Shown piece after piece: positions 8,355 through 16,965 of a stretch of DNA of 64,000 nucleotides. Source of the stretch: Modestobacter muralis (GTDB taxonomy: Bacteria; Actinomycetota; Actinomycetes; Mycobacteriales; Geodermatophilaceae); assembly GCF_010682105.1 (NCBI RefSeq), contig NZ_JAAGWH010000007.1, positions 58,653 through 122,652 of the forward strand, in the 5' to 3' direction. The position numbers and the translations under genes were made by a program. Below the pieces are notes generated by a model. That model was not told where the DNA came from and ran no database searches. It saw only the letters and a list, made by a program, of their open reading frames with translations. The first letter of the stretch is position 1, and every line of letters starts with the position of its first letter.

Positions 8355-9842
8355 TCAGGCCGTCGGCCCGGCCGGCGTCAGGTGCGCGATCGACCGGGTG
8401 TCCTGGAAGGCGCGAACTCCCTGGATGCCCTGCTCGCGGCCCATGCCCGACTGCTTCATGCCGCCGAAGGGCGCGCGCAGGTCCAGCCGGGTGGCGCCGT
8501 GGTCGTTGACCCAGACGTACCCGCACTGCAGCTGCCCGCCGAGCCGGGCGGCTGCGGCGGTGTCGGCCGACCACACCGAGCCGCACAGCCCGCCCCAGGT
8601 GTCGTTGGCCAGCCGGACCGCCTCGTCGTCGTCGTCGTAGGGGAGCACCGGGATCACCGGGCCGAACTGCTCCAGGGTGACGACCCGCAGCGACGGGTCG
8701 GGGTCGACCACGATCGCCGGGCGCAGGAAGTTGCCCTCGGCGAACTCGCCGGCGGGCAGCTCGCCGAACTCCAGCACCGTCGCGCCGGAGGCCCGGGCCT
8801 CCTCGATGATCTCGGCGACGAACGCCTTCTGCGCGGGCTGGTGCAGCGGCCCCATCGTCGTCCCCTCGGCCAGCCCGTGACCCAGGACGACCCGCTCCAG
8901 CCGCGCCGACAGCCCGGCCACCAGCTCCTCCATCCGCGAGCGGTGCACGTACAGCCGCTTGGCGGCCATGCAGATCTGGCCGGTCGTGTCGAAGATCCCG
9001 GCGTACAGCCGGTCGAGGTGCTCGTCGTCGAGGACGGCGTCCGCGCGGATGATCGCCGCGTCGTTGCCGCCCAGCTCCAGGGTGACCCGGGTGAGGTTGC
9101 GGGAGGCCATCTCCATCATCTTCTTGCCGCCGTTGACGCTGCCGGTGAAGCAGATCTTGGCCACCTGCGGGTTGTCGATCAGCCCGGCCATCTCGCTGTC
9201 CCGGCCGGTGACGACGTTGAGCACGCCCGGGGGCAGCTGCTCGGCGACCCGCTGCACCAGCCGCGTCGTCGCCAGCGGGGTCGACGGCGGGGGCTTGACG
9301 ATGGCGGTGTTGCCCGCCAGCAGCGCGTGCGGGAGCGCCGCGCCCAGGATCGCGATCGGCCAGTTGAACGGCACGATGAGCGTCACCACGCCGAGCGGCT
9401 GGTGGGTCACGGTGGTCTCCACCGGGATGCCCGGGGCCGGGGCGAGCACGGTGGCCTGCTCCACCTCCTCGGCCAGGGACAGCGCGAGCTGCCAGCGGAT
9501 CTCGAACACCAGCGCGTCGACCCAGGCCTCGTGCACGATCTTGCCGTTCTCCAGCGACAGCACCCGGGCGTCCTCGTCGCGCTCGTCGGCGATCCCGGCG
9601 ATGGCGGCGGCCATGGCCGCCGCGCGCTCGGTGGCGGGCAGCGCCGACCAGGCGGGGAAGGCCGCCGAGGCCGCCGCGACGGCGTCGTCGACGTCCTGTG
9701 CGGTCGCCGCGGCCGCGGTGCCGACGACGACGCCCGGGCGGGCCGGGTCGACGACCTCGAGCACGTCGTCCGTGGACCGCGACCGTCCTCCGATGTAGAG
9801 CCCTGTCGTCACCGGGGCCGTCGTGCTCAGCGTGTCCGTCAT
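8355..9842 (-). CDS. NAD(P)-dependent aldehyde dehydrogenase
   Basis: The 495-residue enzyme has all ALDH landmarks: oxyanion N160 (VPFNWP), cofactor-site K183 (IVKPPPSTP), general base E256 (LELGGNDA) and catalytic C291 (TTGQICMAAKR). It oxidises an aldehyde to the acid. It is the last gene of the metF-folD-pabB-folP operon and overlaps folP by 4 nt (ATGA), so it is translationally coupled to a folate gene. In the context of methoxyaromatic catabolism, vanillin, syringaldehyde or benzaldehyde-type substrates are attractive, but that is inference. ATG 9842 has GAGAGG 11 nt upstream. Confidence 0.85.
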   Translation of the reverse strand: MTDTLSTTAPVTTGLYIGGRSRSTDDVLEVVDPARPGVVVGTAAAATAQDVDDAVAAASAAFPAWSALPATERAAAMAAAIAGIADERDEDARVLSLENGKIVHEAWVDALVFEIRWQLALSLAEEVEQATVLAPAPGIPVETTVTHQPLGVVTLIVPFNWPIAILGAALPHALLAGNTAIVKPPPSTPLATTRLVQRVAEQLPPGVLNVVTGRDSEMAGLIDNPQVAKICFTGSVNGGKKMMEMASRNLTRVTLELGGNDAAIIRADAVLDDEHLDRLYAGIFDTTGQICMAAKRLYVHRSRMEELVAGLSARLERVVLGHGLAEGTTMGPLHQPAQKAFVAEIIEEARASGATVLEFGELPAGEFAEGNFLRPAIVVDPDPSLRVVTLEQFGPVIPVLPYDDDDEAVRLANDTWGGLCGSVWSADTAAAARLGGQLQCGYVWVNDHGATRLDLRAPFGGMKQSGMGREQGIQGVRAFQDTRSIAHLTPAGPTA

Positions 9843-10795
9843 GCGGATCGCCACCTCTCTGTGTCGTCCGTGCTCGTCCGGGGGACACGAGGCTCCCCGG
9901 GTCGGCGCTCGTGCGCCAGGTCTCGGTACGGGGTGAGTTCCGACTGCGGGGCCGCGGCGGCGACCGCGGCGAGGACCCGGACCGCGTCGGCGCTGCCGGC
10001 CACGTCGTGCACGCGGACGCCCCAGGCGCCGGCCGAGGCGGCGAGCACCGTGGTGGCCAGCGTGGCGCTGTCGCGCTCCAGCGGGGTGCGGGTGCGCCCG
10101 TCCGCGGCGGTGAGCACCGCGCCGAGGAAGCGCTTGCGGGAGGCACCCACCAGCACCGGCAGGCCCAGGCCGGTGACCGCCTCCAGGCCGGCCAGCAGCG
10201 CGAGGTCGTGCTCGGGCCGCTTGGCGAACCCCAGGCCGGGGTCGACGACCACGCGCCCGGCGTCCACCCCCGCCGCGAGGGCCGCGTCGACCCGCCGGCA
10301 CAGCGCGTGCCGCACGTCGGCGACCACGTCCCGGTAGCCCGCCCGGGCGTCCATGTCGCGGCTGTCGCCCCGGCGGTGCATGAGCACCCAGGGGACGCCG
10401 GCGTCGGCGACGACCGCGGCCATCGCCGGGTCCGCCAGGCCACCGCTGACGTCGTTGACCAGCACCGCACCGGCGGCCAGGGCGGCGGCGGCCACCTGCG
10501 ACCGGGTGGTGTCGACGCTGACGGCGACCCCGGTGCGGGCCAGCTCGGTCACCACGGGCAGCACCCGGTGGAGCTCTTCCTCGGCGGCCACCCGGTCGGC
10601 CCCGGGGCGGGTGGACTCCCCACCGACGTCGACGTAGTCGGCCCCGGCGGCGACCATGCCCAGGCCGTGCGCGACGGCGGCGTCGACGGTGTCGTGCCGG
10701 CCGCCGTCGGAGAACGAGTCCGGCGTGACGTTGAGGACCCCCATCACCACGCAGCGGCCGGGCCGGGCGAGCTCGGCCCTGCCGCGCGCGGTCAC
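9839..10795 (-). CDS. folP: Dihydropteroate synthase
   Basis: The 318-residue protein is a TIM-barrel DHPS: MGVLNVTPDSFSDGG, YVDVGGESTRPGA, VSVDTTRS, LVNDVSGG, VDPGLGFAKRPEHDLALL and VLVGASRKRFLG are all present. It joins p-aminobenzoate to the pterin diphosphate in folate synthesis. The C-terminus has about 45 extra residues (SELTPYRDLAHERRPGEP onward) beyond the usual end, and these overlap the aldehyde dehydrogenase start. It overlaps pabB by 4 nt (GTGA). Its presence inside a catabolic operon suggests a second, dedicated copy that expands the tetrahydrofolate pool for O-demethylation; whether a housekeeping copy exists elsewhere cannot be seen. Confidence 0.93.
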   Translation of the reverse strand: MTARGRAELARPGRCVVMGVLNVTPDSFSDGGRHDTVDAAVAHGLGMVAAGADYVDVGGESTRPGADRVAAEEELHRVLPVVTELARTGVAVSVDTTRSQVAAAALAAGAVLVNDVSGGLADPAMAAVVADAGVPWVLMHRRGDSRDMDARAGYRDVVADVRHALCRRVDAALAAGVDAGRVVVDPGLGFAKRPEHDLALLAGLEAVTGLGLPVLVGASRKRFLGAVLTAADGRTRTPLERDSATLATTVLAASAGAWGVRVHDVAGSADAVRVLAAVAAAAPQSELTPYRDLAHERRPGEPRVPRTSTDDTERWRSA

Positions 10796-11967
10796 CGGCC
10801 CCCCACCGGGGCGGGCTCCCGGTGCCCGGTCACGTCGTGGGTCAGCACGGCGGCCTTAGTCAGCAGCTCGGCCCGCTCCGCCGGGGCCTGCGACCCCCAG
10901 GTGATCCCGCCGCCGGCTCCGTACACGGCCGCGCCGGTGCTGCGGTCGACCACGGCGGTCCGGATGGCGACGGAGAATCGGGCGCGGACGGGCGCCGTCG
11001 GGGGCCCGACCAGGCCCACGGCACCGCAGTAGACGCCCCGCGGCGTGGGCTCCAGCTCCCCGATCAGCTGCATGGTGCGGCGCTTGGGTGCGCCGGTGAC
11101 CGACCCGCACGGGAAGAGCGCGCCGAACAGCTCCAGCAGCCCGGTGCCCGGCCGGGTGCGGGCGCTCACCTGCGAGGTCAGCTGCCAGACGGTCGGGTAG
11201 CGCTCCAGGGTGAACAGCTCGTCGACCACGACGCTGCCGACCTCGGCCACCCGGCCCAGGTCGTTGCGCAGCAGGTCGACGATCATCAGGTTCTCGGCCC
11301 GCTCCTTCTCGCTGGCGAGCAGCCGGCGGCTGTGCTCCTGGTCCTCGGCGGGCGTGCGGCCGCGGGGTGCGGTGCCCTTCATCGGCCGGGTCCGCACCAC
11401 GTCGCCGGTCCACTCGAAGAGCAGCTCCGGGCTGGCGCTGGCCACGACGTGCCGGCCGAGGTCGAGGTAGGCGTTGTGGGCGCCCTGCTGGGCCAGGGCG
11501 AGCCGGGCGTACAGCTGCTCGACGTCGCCGGGGACGGTGGAGCGCAACCGGTCGGTGAGGTTGCACTGGTAGGTCTCGCCGGCGGCGATGTGCGCCCGGA
11601 CGACGCCCACCGCCCGGGCGTGCTCGGCGTCGGTCCAGTCCGGGCGCCACGGCCCGGGCTGCGGTCCGGTGCCCGCCGGCGGGGCCGGCGGCGCGACCGG
11701 GGCAGGCGCGCCGCACAGCCCGAACCACACCAGCGGCAGCTCCCCGGGTCCGGCCGGGGCGCCGGGCAGCAGCGGGTCCAGCCCGGACGCCGCCTCGTAG
11801 CCGACGTAGCCGAAGGCCCAGCTGCCGGCCTCGGTCGCGTCGTGGACCTCCTGCAGGACGCCGACGACCCCGGCCGGGTCCACCGCGGTGAGCACCCGGG
11901 ACGGCGGTGGGCAGCGCAGCGACACCCCCGTGGACAGGTCGTCGAACCGCGCCCACGGGGCGGTCAT
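10792..11967 (-). CDS. pabB: Aminodeoxychorismate synthase component I
   Basis: The 391-residue chorismate-binding enzyme carries GETYQCNLTDRLR, ASASPELLFEW, RTRPMKGTAPRG, LMIVDLLRNDLGR, LFPCGSVTGAPKRRTMQLI and the closing GGGITWGS. The PMKGT signature favours PabB over anthranilate synthase (PIAGT). It makes aminodeoxychorismate, the precursor of p-aminobenzoate. It has no PabA or PabC domain, so these must come from elsewhere. The start at ATG 11967 overlaps the folD stop (ATGA), and the stop overlaps the folP start, so the three are one translation-coupled unit. Confidence 0.92.
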   Translation of the reverse strand: MTAPWARFDDLSTGVSLRCPPPSRVLTAVDPAGVVGVLQEVHDATEAGSWAFGYVGYEAASGLDPLLPGAPAGPGELPLVWFGLCGAPAPVAPPAPPAGTGPQPGPWRPDWTDAEHARAVGVVRAHIAAGETYQCNLTDRLRSTVPGDVEQLYARLALAQQGAHNAYLDLGRHVVASASPELLFEWTGDVVRTRPMKGTAPRGRTPAEDQEHSRRLLASEKERAENLMIVDLLRNDLGRVAEVGSVVVDELFTLERYPTVWQLTSQVSARTRPGTGLLELFGALFPCGSVTGAPKRRTMQLIGELEPTPRGVYCGAVGLVGPPTAPVRARFSVAIRTAVVDRSTGAAVYGAGGGITWGSQAPAERAELLTKAAVLTHDVTGHREPAPVGGR

Positions 11968-12827
11968 CGGCTCGGGCGGCCCTGCTGGACCGTGGCGGCG
12001 GTGAGGGTGTTGGCCAGCAGCATGGCGATCGTCATCGGCCCGACCCCGCCGGGCACCGGCGTGACCGCCCCCGCCACCGCGGCGACCGCGTCGAGGTCGA
12101 CGTCCCCGCGCAGGCCCTGCTCGGTGCGGTGGATGCCGACGTCGATGACGGTCGCGCCGGGCTTGACCGCGTCGGCCCCGACCAGCCCCGGGATGCCGGC
12201 GGCGACCACGAGCACGTCGGCGCGCCGGCAGACCGCGGCCAGGTCGCGGGTGCGGGAGTGGGCGATGGTCACCGTGGCGTCCGCGGCCAGCAGCAGCTGC
12301 GCCATCGGCCGGCCGACCAGCACCGAACGGCCGACCACCACCGCCTCCGCGCCGGACAGCGCGACGTCCTGGTCGGCCAGCAGCGCCATGACGCCGGCCG
12401 GGGTGCACGGCCGCAGCCCCGGCCGGCCCTGGGCGAGCAGCCCGGCGTTGGCCGTGCTCAGCCCGTCGACGTCCTTCTCCGCCGGGATGTGGCTCAGCAG
12501 CGCCTCGGAGTCCAGGTGAGCGGGAACGGGCAGCTGCAGCAGGATGCCCGACACCTCCGGGTCGGCGGCGAGCTCGTCGAGCAGCGCGGCGACGGTGGCC
12601 TGGTCGACGTCCCCGGGCAGGTGCCGGTGCAGGTCGGCCATCCCCGCCTCGGTGCACAGCCGGCGCTTGTTGCGGACGTATACCTCCGAGGCGGGGTCGT
12701 CGCCGATGAGCACCGTGGCCAGCCCCGGGGCGGTCCCGCCGCCGGCCACGAGCTCGGCCACCCGGCGTCCGACGTCGGCCCGCACCGCGCGCGCCACGGC
12801 GGTGCCGTCGATCAGCCGTGCGGTCAC
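11964..12827 (-). CDS. folD: Methylene-THF dehydrogenase/cyclohydrolase
   Basis: The 287-residue bifunctional FolD has the catalytic SEVYVRNKRRLC with its Lys, GILLQLPVPAHLD, the NADP-site VVVGRSVLVGRPMAQLL and the final TPVPGGVGPMT. It interconverts 5,10-methylene-, methenyl- and 10-formyl-THF. In this operon it would carry the methyl carbon from MTHFR onward to PurU. I place the start at GTG 12827, because GGAGGGAGA lies 6 nt upstream; the open frame itself begins five codons earlier. Confidence 0.93.
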   Translation of the reverse strand: MTARLIDGTAVARAVRADVGRRVAELVAGGGTAPGLATVLIGDDPASEVYVRNKRRLCTEAGMADLHRHLPGDVDQATVAALLDELAADPEVSGILLQLPVPAHLDSEALLSHIPAEKDVDGLSTANAGLLAQGRPGLRPCTPAGVMALLADQDVALSGAEAVVVGRSVLVGRPMAQLLLAADATVTIAHSRTRDLAAVCRRADVLVVAAGIPGLVGADAVKPGATVIDVGIHRTEQGLRGDVDLDAVAAVAGAVTPVPGGVGPMTIAMLLANTLTAATVQQGRPSR

Positions 12828-12875
12828 CGGGTCTCCCTCCACCGGTCGGGGCGGGCGGCGTGCCCGCCGCGGGGG

Positions 12876-13739
12876 TCAGGCGAGGTCACGCAGCAGCTGC
12901 TGACGCCAGGCCTCGGTGGGCTCCAGGTCGTTGAAGGTGAAGACGTGGAAGCCGTGCAGGTGGTTGTCCGGCTTGCCGATGTGCGGGGCCAGCCCACGGA
13001 TGATCTTGTCCGGGCTGTAGCCGCCGGGGATGAAGAACCGCCACAGCAGGTTCTGCTGCTTCTTGAGGAACTTCGCCGACTCCCCGATGCCCAGCCCACC
13101 GGAGACGCGCATCAGCTTCTGCCGGTGCACCGCGCCGGGCACGCCCACGTGCACCGGCAGGTCGATCCCGCGGGCGACCAGCTCGCGCGCCCACGTGAGG
13201 ATCACCTTCGGGTCGAACACGATCTGGGTGGTGATGTGGGTGGCCAGCGGCGCCTTGGCCACCAGCGCCCCGAAGAGCAGCTCGTCCGGGGCGTTCGGGT
13301 GCCCCTCGGGGTGCCCGCCGATGCCGATGTCGGTGAAGGAGTGGCCGATCTCGTGCATGGCGACCAGCAGCGCGTGCGCGTCGGCGAAGCCGGTGTCCTC
13401 CTCGCTCGGGTCCCCGCCGACGACGAAGACGCCGGTGATGCCCGCCTCCCGGCAGCGGGCCAGGACGTCGGTCAGGTGGGCGCGGTCACGGACCTGGCGA
13501 GCCGACAGGTGCGGGGACACCGCGTACCCGTGGCCGGCCAGGGCGACGGCCAGGTCGACGGTGGCGTCCTGCCCCTTGGCCGGCGACGCGGTCACCGTCA
13601 GGGCGACGTCCCTGGGCACGTGGTCGAGCACGGCCTGCTCGGTCTTCTTGAACGGGATCACCTCGAAGCCGACGTCGGTGACCGCCCGCCTCAGCGCCTC
13701 CCGCGTGGCTCCGTCACGGACGGTCAGCACGCGCTTCAC
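12876..13739 (-). CDS. metF: Methylenetetrahydrofolate reductase family protein
   Basis: The 287-residue protein is an MTHFR-fold barrel with VSPHLSARQVRDRAHL, VFVVGGDPSEEDTGF (the folate-contacting Asp in GGDP), HPEGHPNAP and ITTQIVFDP. It is a divergent, single-domain member. In Sphingobium SYK-6, a MetF partner oxidises the 5-methyl-THF formed by LigM/DesA; the same job is inferred here because folD follows directly and two LigM-type proteins are encoded 6-9 kb away. The GTG start has GAGGGAGA 8 nt upstream. A long hairpin (13780-13816) lies in the presumed 5' leader. Confidence 0.82.
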   Translation of the reverse strand: MKRVLTVRDGATREALRRAVTDVGFEVIPFKKTEQAVLDHVPRDVALTVTASPAKGQDATVDLAVALAGHGYAVSPHLSARQVRDRAHLTDVLARCREAGITGVFVVGGDPSEEDTGFADAHALLVAMHEIGHSFTDIGIGGHPEGHPNAPDELLFGALVAKAPLATHITTQIVFDPKVILTWARELVARGIDLPVHVGVPGAVHRQKLMRVSGGLGIGESAKFLKKQQNLLWRFFIPGGYSPDKIIRGLAPHIGKPDNHLHGFHVFTFNDLEPTEAWRQQLLRDLA

Positions 13740-14063
13740 GTGGTGTCTCCCTCTGCCCTGTGGGGTGGTCGCGGGGTGGGGACGACGTCGCCGGCGGCGC
13801 TGCCGGGACGTCGTCCACCCCGAGGACCATGGTGACCTGCGCCACCTCGAGGACGGGACGGTGACATGACGGCACCTGCGGCACCGGTTCGGTCGCCGGG
13901 CGTACGTCAATGGTCGCGGTCGGCCGGGTCGTCCTCCCGAGGGTGGGCGCCGGGACCCCGGCGACTGGGCACCGGGGTGCGAGGGTGTCAGGATCGCACC
14001 GGGGGTGGCCCGGGCCACCGCCCGGATCTCGCGGCAACGGAGCCGCGTGGAGAGGTGGGGCGC
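13740..14063. promoter_or_regulatory. Divergent control region, metF operon / histidine kinase
   Basis: This 324-nt stretch has no credible gene. It contains a perfect 10-bp inverted repeat, GGACGACGTC (13780-13789) with GACGTCGTCC (13807-13816), which can be extended by five more pairs with a bulge. This would fold in the leader of the metF mRNA. It also contains a copy of the recurring motif at 13900-13918. No convincing -35/-10 pair stands out. Confidence 0.5.
13900..13918 (+). promoter_or_regulatory. Motif site 1: GCGTACGTCA-N3-GTCGCG
   Basis: The 19-mer GCGTACGTCAATGGTCGCG matches the site at 23278-23296 at every position except the three central spacer bases. It lies 146 nt upstream of the histidine kinase start and 161 nt upstream of metF, so it could serve either gene. 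Confidence 0.6.
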
Positions 14064-15668
14064 ATGGAGACAGCAGGGCAGCTGACCGTCGGCACGGGGA
14101 CCGGTCCGGTCGTCGCGGCCGAGGACGTGGTGCGGCACGCCCCGGACGGGCTGGCGGTCATCGACGCCGACGCCCGCTTCGTCGACGCCAACGCCGCCGC
14201 GGTCCTCCTGTGCGAGCTGCACCCGGACCGGGTGGCGGGTGCGCCCTCGCCGTTCGCCGCACCGCAGGACGCGGCGGGCACCGGGCGGTCCGGCGAGCTG
14301 ACCGTCGCCTGGGAGCCGGTGCCCGGGCACCGGCGCGAGTTCGCCTACGTCCTGTCCGCCGTCCCCGGCCAGCAGCGGTGGATCGTCTCCTTCCGGGACG
14401 TGACGCTGAGCCGGCTGCGCGAGCGGCGGCTGGCCGCGATCGCCGCGGCCGCCTCCAGCGTCGCGTCCAAGCGCTCCCTGGTCGGCACCCTGGAGGTGCT
14501 CGCCCAGGAGGTGGCGCGGTCGGACGCGATCGCCGCCGTCCAGGTGCTGACGGTCAACGCGACGGGGGACCGGCTGCACGTGGTGGGGGCCGCCGGCTTC
14601 CGGCGCTCTCCCGACTTCTTCGACAAGCTCATGGAGTGCCGTGCCCTGGGCGCCCGGCTGATGATGCTCGAGGCGCTGGAGTCCCGGCAGCCGGTCGTCG
14701 CCGCGAACCGGTACGACGCCATCATGGCCGACCCGGCGTGGGCGCCGCTGCAGCAGCTGATGCGCCACCCGCGCTGGGACTGGTTCGTCAGCGTCCCCCT
14801 GCTCGCGCGCGGTGAGCCGGTCGGCATCCTCAACGCCTTCTTCGCCCCCGGCCGCGTCGTCGGGGACACCGAGCTGGACTTCCTGCTGGCGATGGCCGAG
14901 CAGGCCGCGATGGCCGTCGACCACGCCGCGCTGCTGGAGTGGGAGCGCGACGTCGCCCGCCGCGAGGAGCGCCAGAAGCTGGCCCGTGACCTGCACGACT
15001 CGGTGGTCCAGCAGGTCTTCTCGATGATGATGCAGGCGCGCTCGCTGGAGGTCCTCGTCGCGCGCGGGCTGCCGCCCACGCCTGCGGAGGTGGCGCAGGT
15101 GGCCGACGACCTGAGCAGCGCCGCCCAGGACGTGCTGGCCGACCTGCGCGGCATGGTCGTGGAGCTGCGGCCGGCGGCCGCCACGGCCGGTGGGCTCGCC
15201 CCGGCGGTCCGGTCCCTGGTCGACACCACCGCGGCCCGCACCGGCCTGCCGGTCACCCTGACCCTCGACGACCCCGCCGGCGAGCTGGCCGGGCTGGACC
15301 CCGCGCTGCTGGAGGACGTCTACCGCGTGATCGCCGAGGCGCTGCACAACACCGTCAAGCACGCCGACGCCTCCACCGTCCAGGTGCGGCTCGCGGTCGC
15401 ACCGCACGGCCGTCGTCGCCGGCTCATCGCCGAGGTGACCGACGACGGCCGCGGGCTCGGCACCCCGGACGGTCCGGCCGGCCCGGCCTGGGCCGGGAAC
15501 TGCGCGTCCAGCGGCTTCGGGATGACGGTGATGCGCGAGCGCGCGGCCCGCTGGGGCGGCGCCGTCCGGGTGCGGCAACCGGCATCCGGCGGGACGAGCG
15601 TGCTGCTGAGCCTGCCGTTCCCGACCACTCTCCTGGTCACGCCGGTGGACCCGGAGGTCGCGCCGTGA
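14064..15668 (+). CDS. PAS-GAF sensor histidine kinase (NarL type)
   Basis: The 534-residue cytosolic kinase has a PAS-like N-terminus (residues 20-115, HAPDGLAVIDADARFVDANAA), a GAF-like middle (about 130-300) and a HisKA_3 dimerisation helix, RDLHDSVVQQVF, with phosphorylated H311. A HATPase domain follows, with EALHNTVKHADAS and DDGRGLG. No membrane helix is seen, so it should sense an internal signal through PAS/GAF. Its place between the metF operon and the LigAB operon suggests an aromatic or redox signal, by inference. ATG 14064 follows GGAGAGG. Its stop overlaps the response regulator start (GTGA). Confidence 0.87.
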   Translation: METAGQLTVGTGTGPVVAAEDVVRHAPDGLAVIDADARFVDANAAAVLLCELHPDRVAGAPSPFAAPQDAAGTGRSGELTVAWEPVPGHRREFAYVLSAVPGQQRWIVSFRDVTLSRLRERRLAAIAAAASSVASKRSLVGTLEVLAQEVARSDAIAAVQVLTVNATGDRLHVVGAAGFRRSPDFFDKLMECRALGARLMMLEALESRQPVVAANRYDAIMADPAWAPLQQLMRHPRWDWFVSVPLLARGEPVGILNAFFAPGRVVGDTELDFLLAMAEQAAMAVDHAALLEWERDVARREERQKLARDLHDSVVQQVFSMMMQARSLEVLVARGLPPTPAEVAQVADDLSSAAQDVLADLRGMVVELRPAAATAGGLAPAVRSLVDTTAARTGLPVTLTLDDPAGELAGLDPALLEDVYRVIAEALHNTVKHADASTVQVRLAVAPHGRRRRLIAEVTDDGRGLGTPDGPAGPAWAGNCASSGFGMTVMRERAARWGGAVRVRQPASGGTSVLLSLPFPTTLLVTPVDPEVAP

Positions 15669-16327
15669 CCGGCCCGCACCCGATCCGGGTCCTGGTGGTG
15701 GACGACCACTCGGTCGTGCGCCGCGGCGTCATCGCCTACCTCGAGGCCCTCGCCGACGTCGAGGTGGCCGACGAGGCCTCGGACGGGCAGGAGGCGCTGG
15801 ACCGCCTGGCCCGGGCGTCCGCGCACGGGGAGCTGCCCGACGTCGTCCTGATGGACCTGCAGATGCCCGGCATGGACGGGGTGACCGCCACCGCGGAGGT
15901 GCTGCGGCGGTACCCCCAGCTGAAGGTGGTCATCCTGACCAGCTTCGGCGAGACCGAGCGGGTGCACGCGGCGCTGGCGAGCGGGGCGTCGGGGTACCTG
16001 CTCAAGGACGCCGGGCCGGCCGAGGTCGACGCGGCGCTGCGGGCGGCCGTCCGGGACGAGGTCTTCCTCGACGCCGCGGTCACCCGCCGGCTGACCCAGG
16101 AGATCCGCGCGCCGCGGACCGGCCTGGGCGTGCTGACCGCCCGGGAGAAGGAGGTGCTGATCCTGGTCGCGGAGGGTCGGTCCAACAAGGACATCGCCGA
16201 GCACCTGGTGATCAGCGAGCGGACGGCCCGCACGCACGTCAGCCACCTGCTCGCCAAGATCGGGCTCACCTCGCGCACGCAGGCTGCGCTGCTCGCCGTG
16301 AAGGAGGGGCTGGTCCAGCCGCGGTGA
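15665..16327 (+). CDS. NarL/FixJ-type response regulator
   Basis: The 220-residue protein has a receiver domain with VVDDH acid residues, phospho-acceptor D64 (VVLMDLQMPGMDG), switch region LTSFGE and K in LLKDAG. A LuxR/NarL helix-turn-helix follows (LTAREKEVLILVAEGRSNKDIAEHLVISERTARTHVSHLLAKIG, in two blocks). It is translationally coupled to the kinase. It is the leading candidate to bind the CGTCA-N3-GTCGC motif found at 13900, 16337, 16813, 23278 and 23481, because two of those sites flank this gene pair. Confidence 0.92.
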   Translation: MTGPHPIRVLVVDDHSVVRRGVIAYLEALADVEVADEASDGQEALDRLARASAHGELPDVVLMDLQMPGMDGVTATAEVLRRYPQLKVVILTSFGETERVHAALASGASGYLLKDAGPAEVDAALRAAVRDEVFLDAAVTRRLTQEIRAPRTGLGVLTAREKEVLILVAEGRSNKDIAEHLVISERTARTHVSHLLAKIGLTSRTQAALLAVKEGLVQPR

Positions 16328-16336
16328 GGAGACCCT

Positions 16337-16350
16337 GCGTCAGATGTCGC
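16337..16350 (+). promoter_or_regulatory. Motif site 2: GCGTCAGATGTCGC
   Basis: CGTCAGATGTCGC (13 bases) is identical to the core at 23283-23295. The 14-mer is an imperfect palindrome (GCGTCA/TGTCGC arms with one mismatch). It lies 10 nt after the response regulator stop and 140 nt upstream of the ferredoxin gene. Confidence 0.6.
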
Positions 16351-16489
16351 ATGCACAGCGCGACACCGACCGTCGCCGGTGACCGTCAAGCGGGCGATCC
16401 ACCGGCCGGCCCGGCCGCCTAGCGTTCCCCTCGGCCGGGCAGCCCAGGACCTCGTCGCGGAGCCCCGCCGCCCGACGGAGGAGGCGCGC

Positions 16490-16789
16490 ATGACCGCCGC
16501 TGCCGGGAGCGCCCGGGACCTCGCCCCGCTGCACGTCGTCTGCGCCGCCGCGGGCATCTCCCTCGCCGTCCCGCCGGCCTGCTCGGTGCTCGAGGCGGTG
16601 CGCGCGGCCGGCCTGGAGGTGCCGACCGCCTGCGCCGACGGGCGCTGCGGCCTGTGCGAGACCCGGGTCCTGGAGGGCACGCCCGACCACCGGGACGAGG
16701 TGCTGACGGCGGAGGAGCGCACGGTCGGCGAGACCATGATGATCTGCGTCTCCCGGGCGGCGGGCCCCCGGCTGGTCCTGGACCTCTGA
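16490..16789 (+). CDS. Stand-alone 2Fe-2S ferredoxin
   Basis: The 99-residue protein is a plant-type 2Fe-2S domain. It has TACADGRCGLCETRVLEG, giving C-x4-C-x2-C, and a fourth Cys in MMICVSRA. It resembles the C-terminal ferredoxin module of VanB/phthalate-dioxygenase-type reductases, including the DHRDEVL stretch, but lacks the flavin and NAD domains. It probably supplies electrons to an oxygenase such as the P450 at 30460; the VanB-type reductase at 29463 already carries its own ferredoxin domain. The ATG has GGAGGAGG 6 nt upstream, and TAGCGT at 16420 is a candidate -10. Confidence 0.87.
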   Translation: MTAAAGSARDLAPLHVVCAAAGISLAVPPACSVLEAVRAAGLEVPTACADGRCGLCETRVLEGTPDHRDEVLTAEERTVGETMMICVSRAAGPRLVLDL

Positions 16790-16812
16790 CCGGTCGCACC
16801 CCGGGACGGCAC

Positions 16813-16828
16813 CACGACGGATGACGTA
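16813..16828 (-). promoter_or_regulatory. Motif site 3: TACGTCA-N3-GTCGTG
   Basis: Read on the minus strand, this is TACGTCATCCGTCGTG, one mismatch from TACGTCA-N3-GTCGCG. It lies between the ferredoxin stop (16789) and the start of the hydrolase-MLI-ligAB operon (16966). Confidence 0.55.
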
Positions 16829-16965
16829 GGCCGGTCCTGCCGCGACGGTGGACCGGGCATGACATCGGGCCGTTCCGCACTCCCCACGGCCGTCCCTACC
16901 GTGGACCGGCGGGTGCACGTGCGTCCGGCCCGGGTCCGGTGGCTGCCTGCGAGGAGGCGTCGACG

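Noticed and set aside
12851..12867. Terminator between metF and folD (GCGGGC-N5-GCCCGC)
   Set aside because: The stem has only six pairs in very GC-rich DNA with no T-run, and the flanking genes look co-transcribed.
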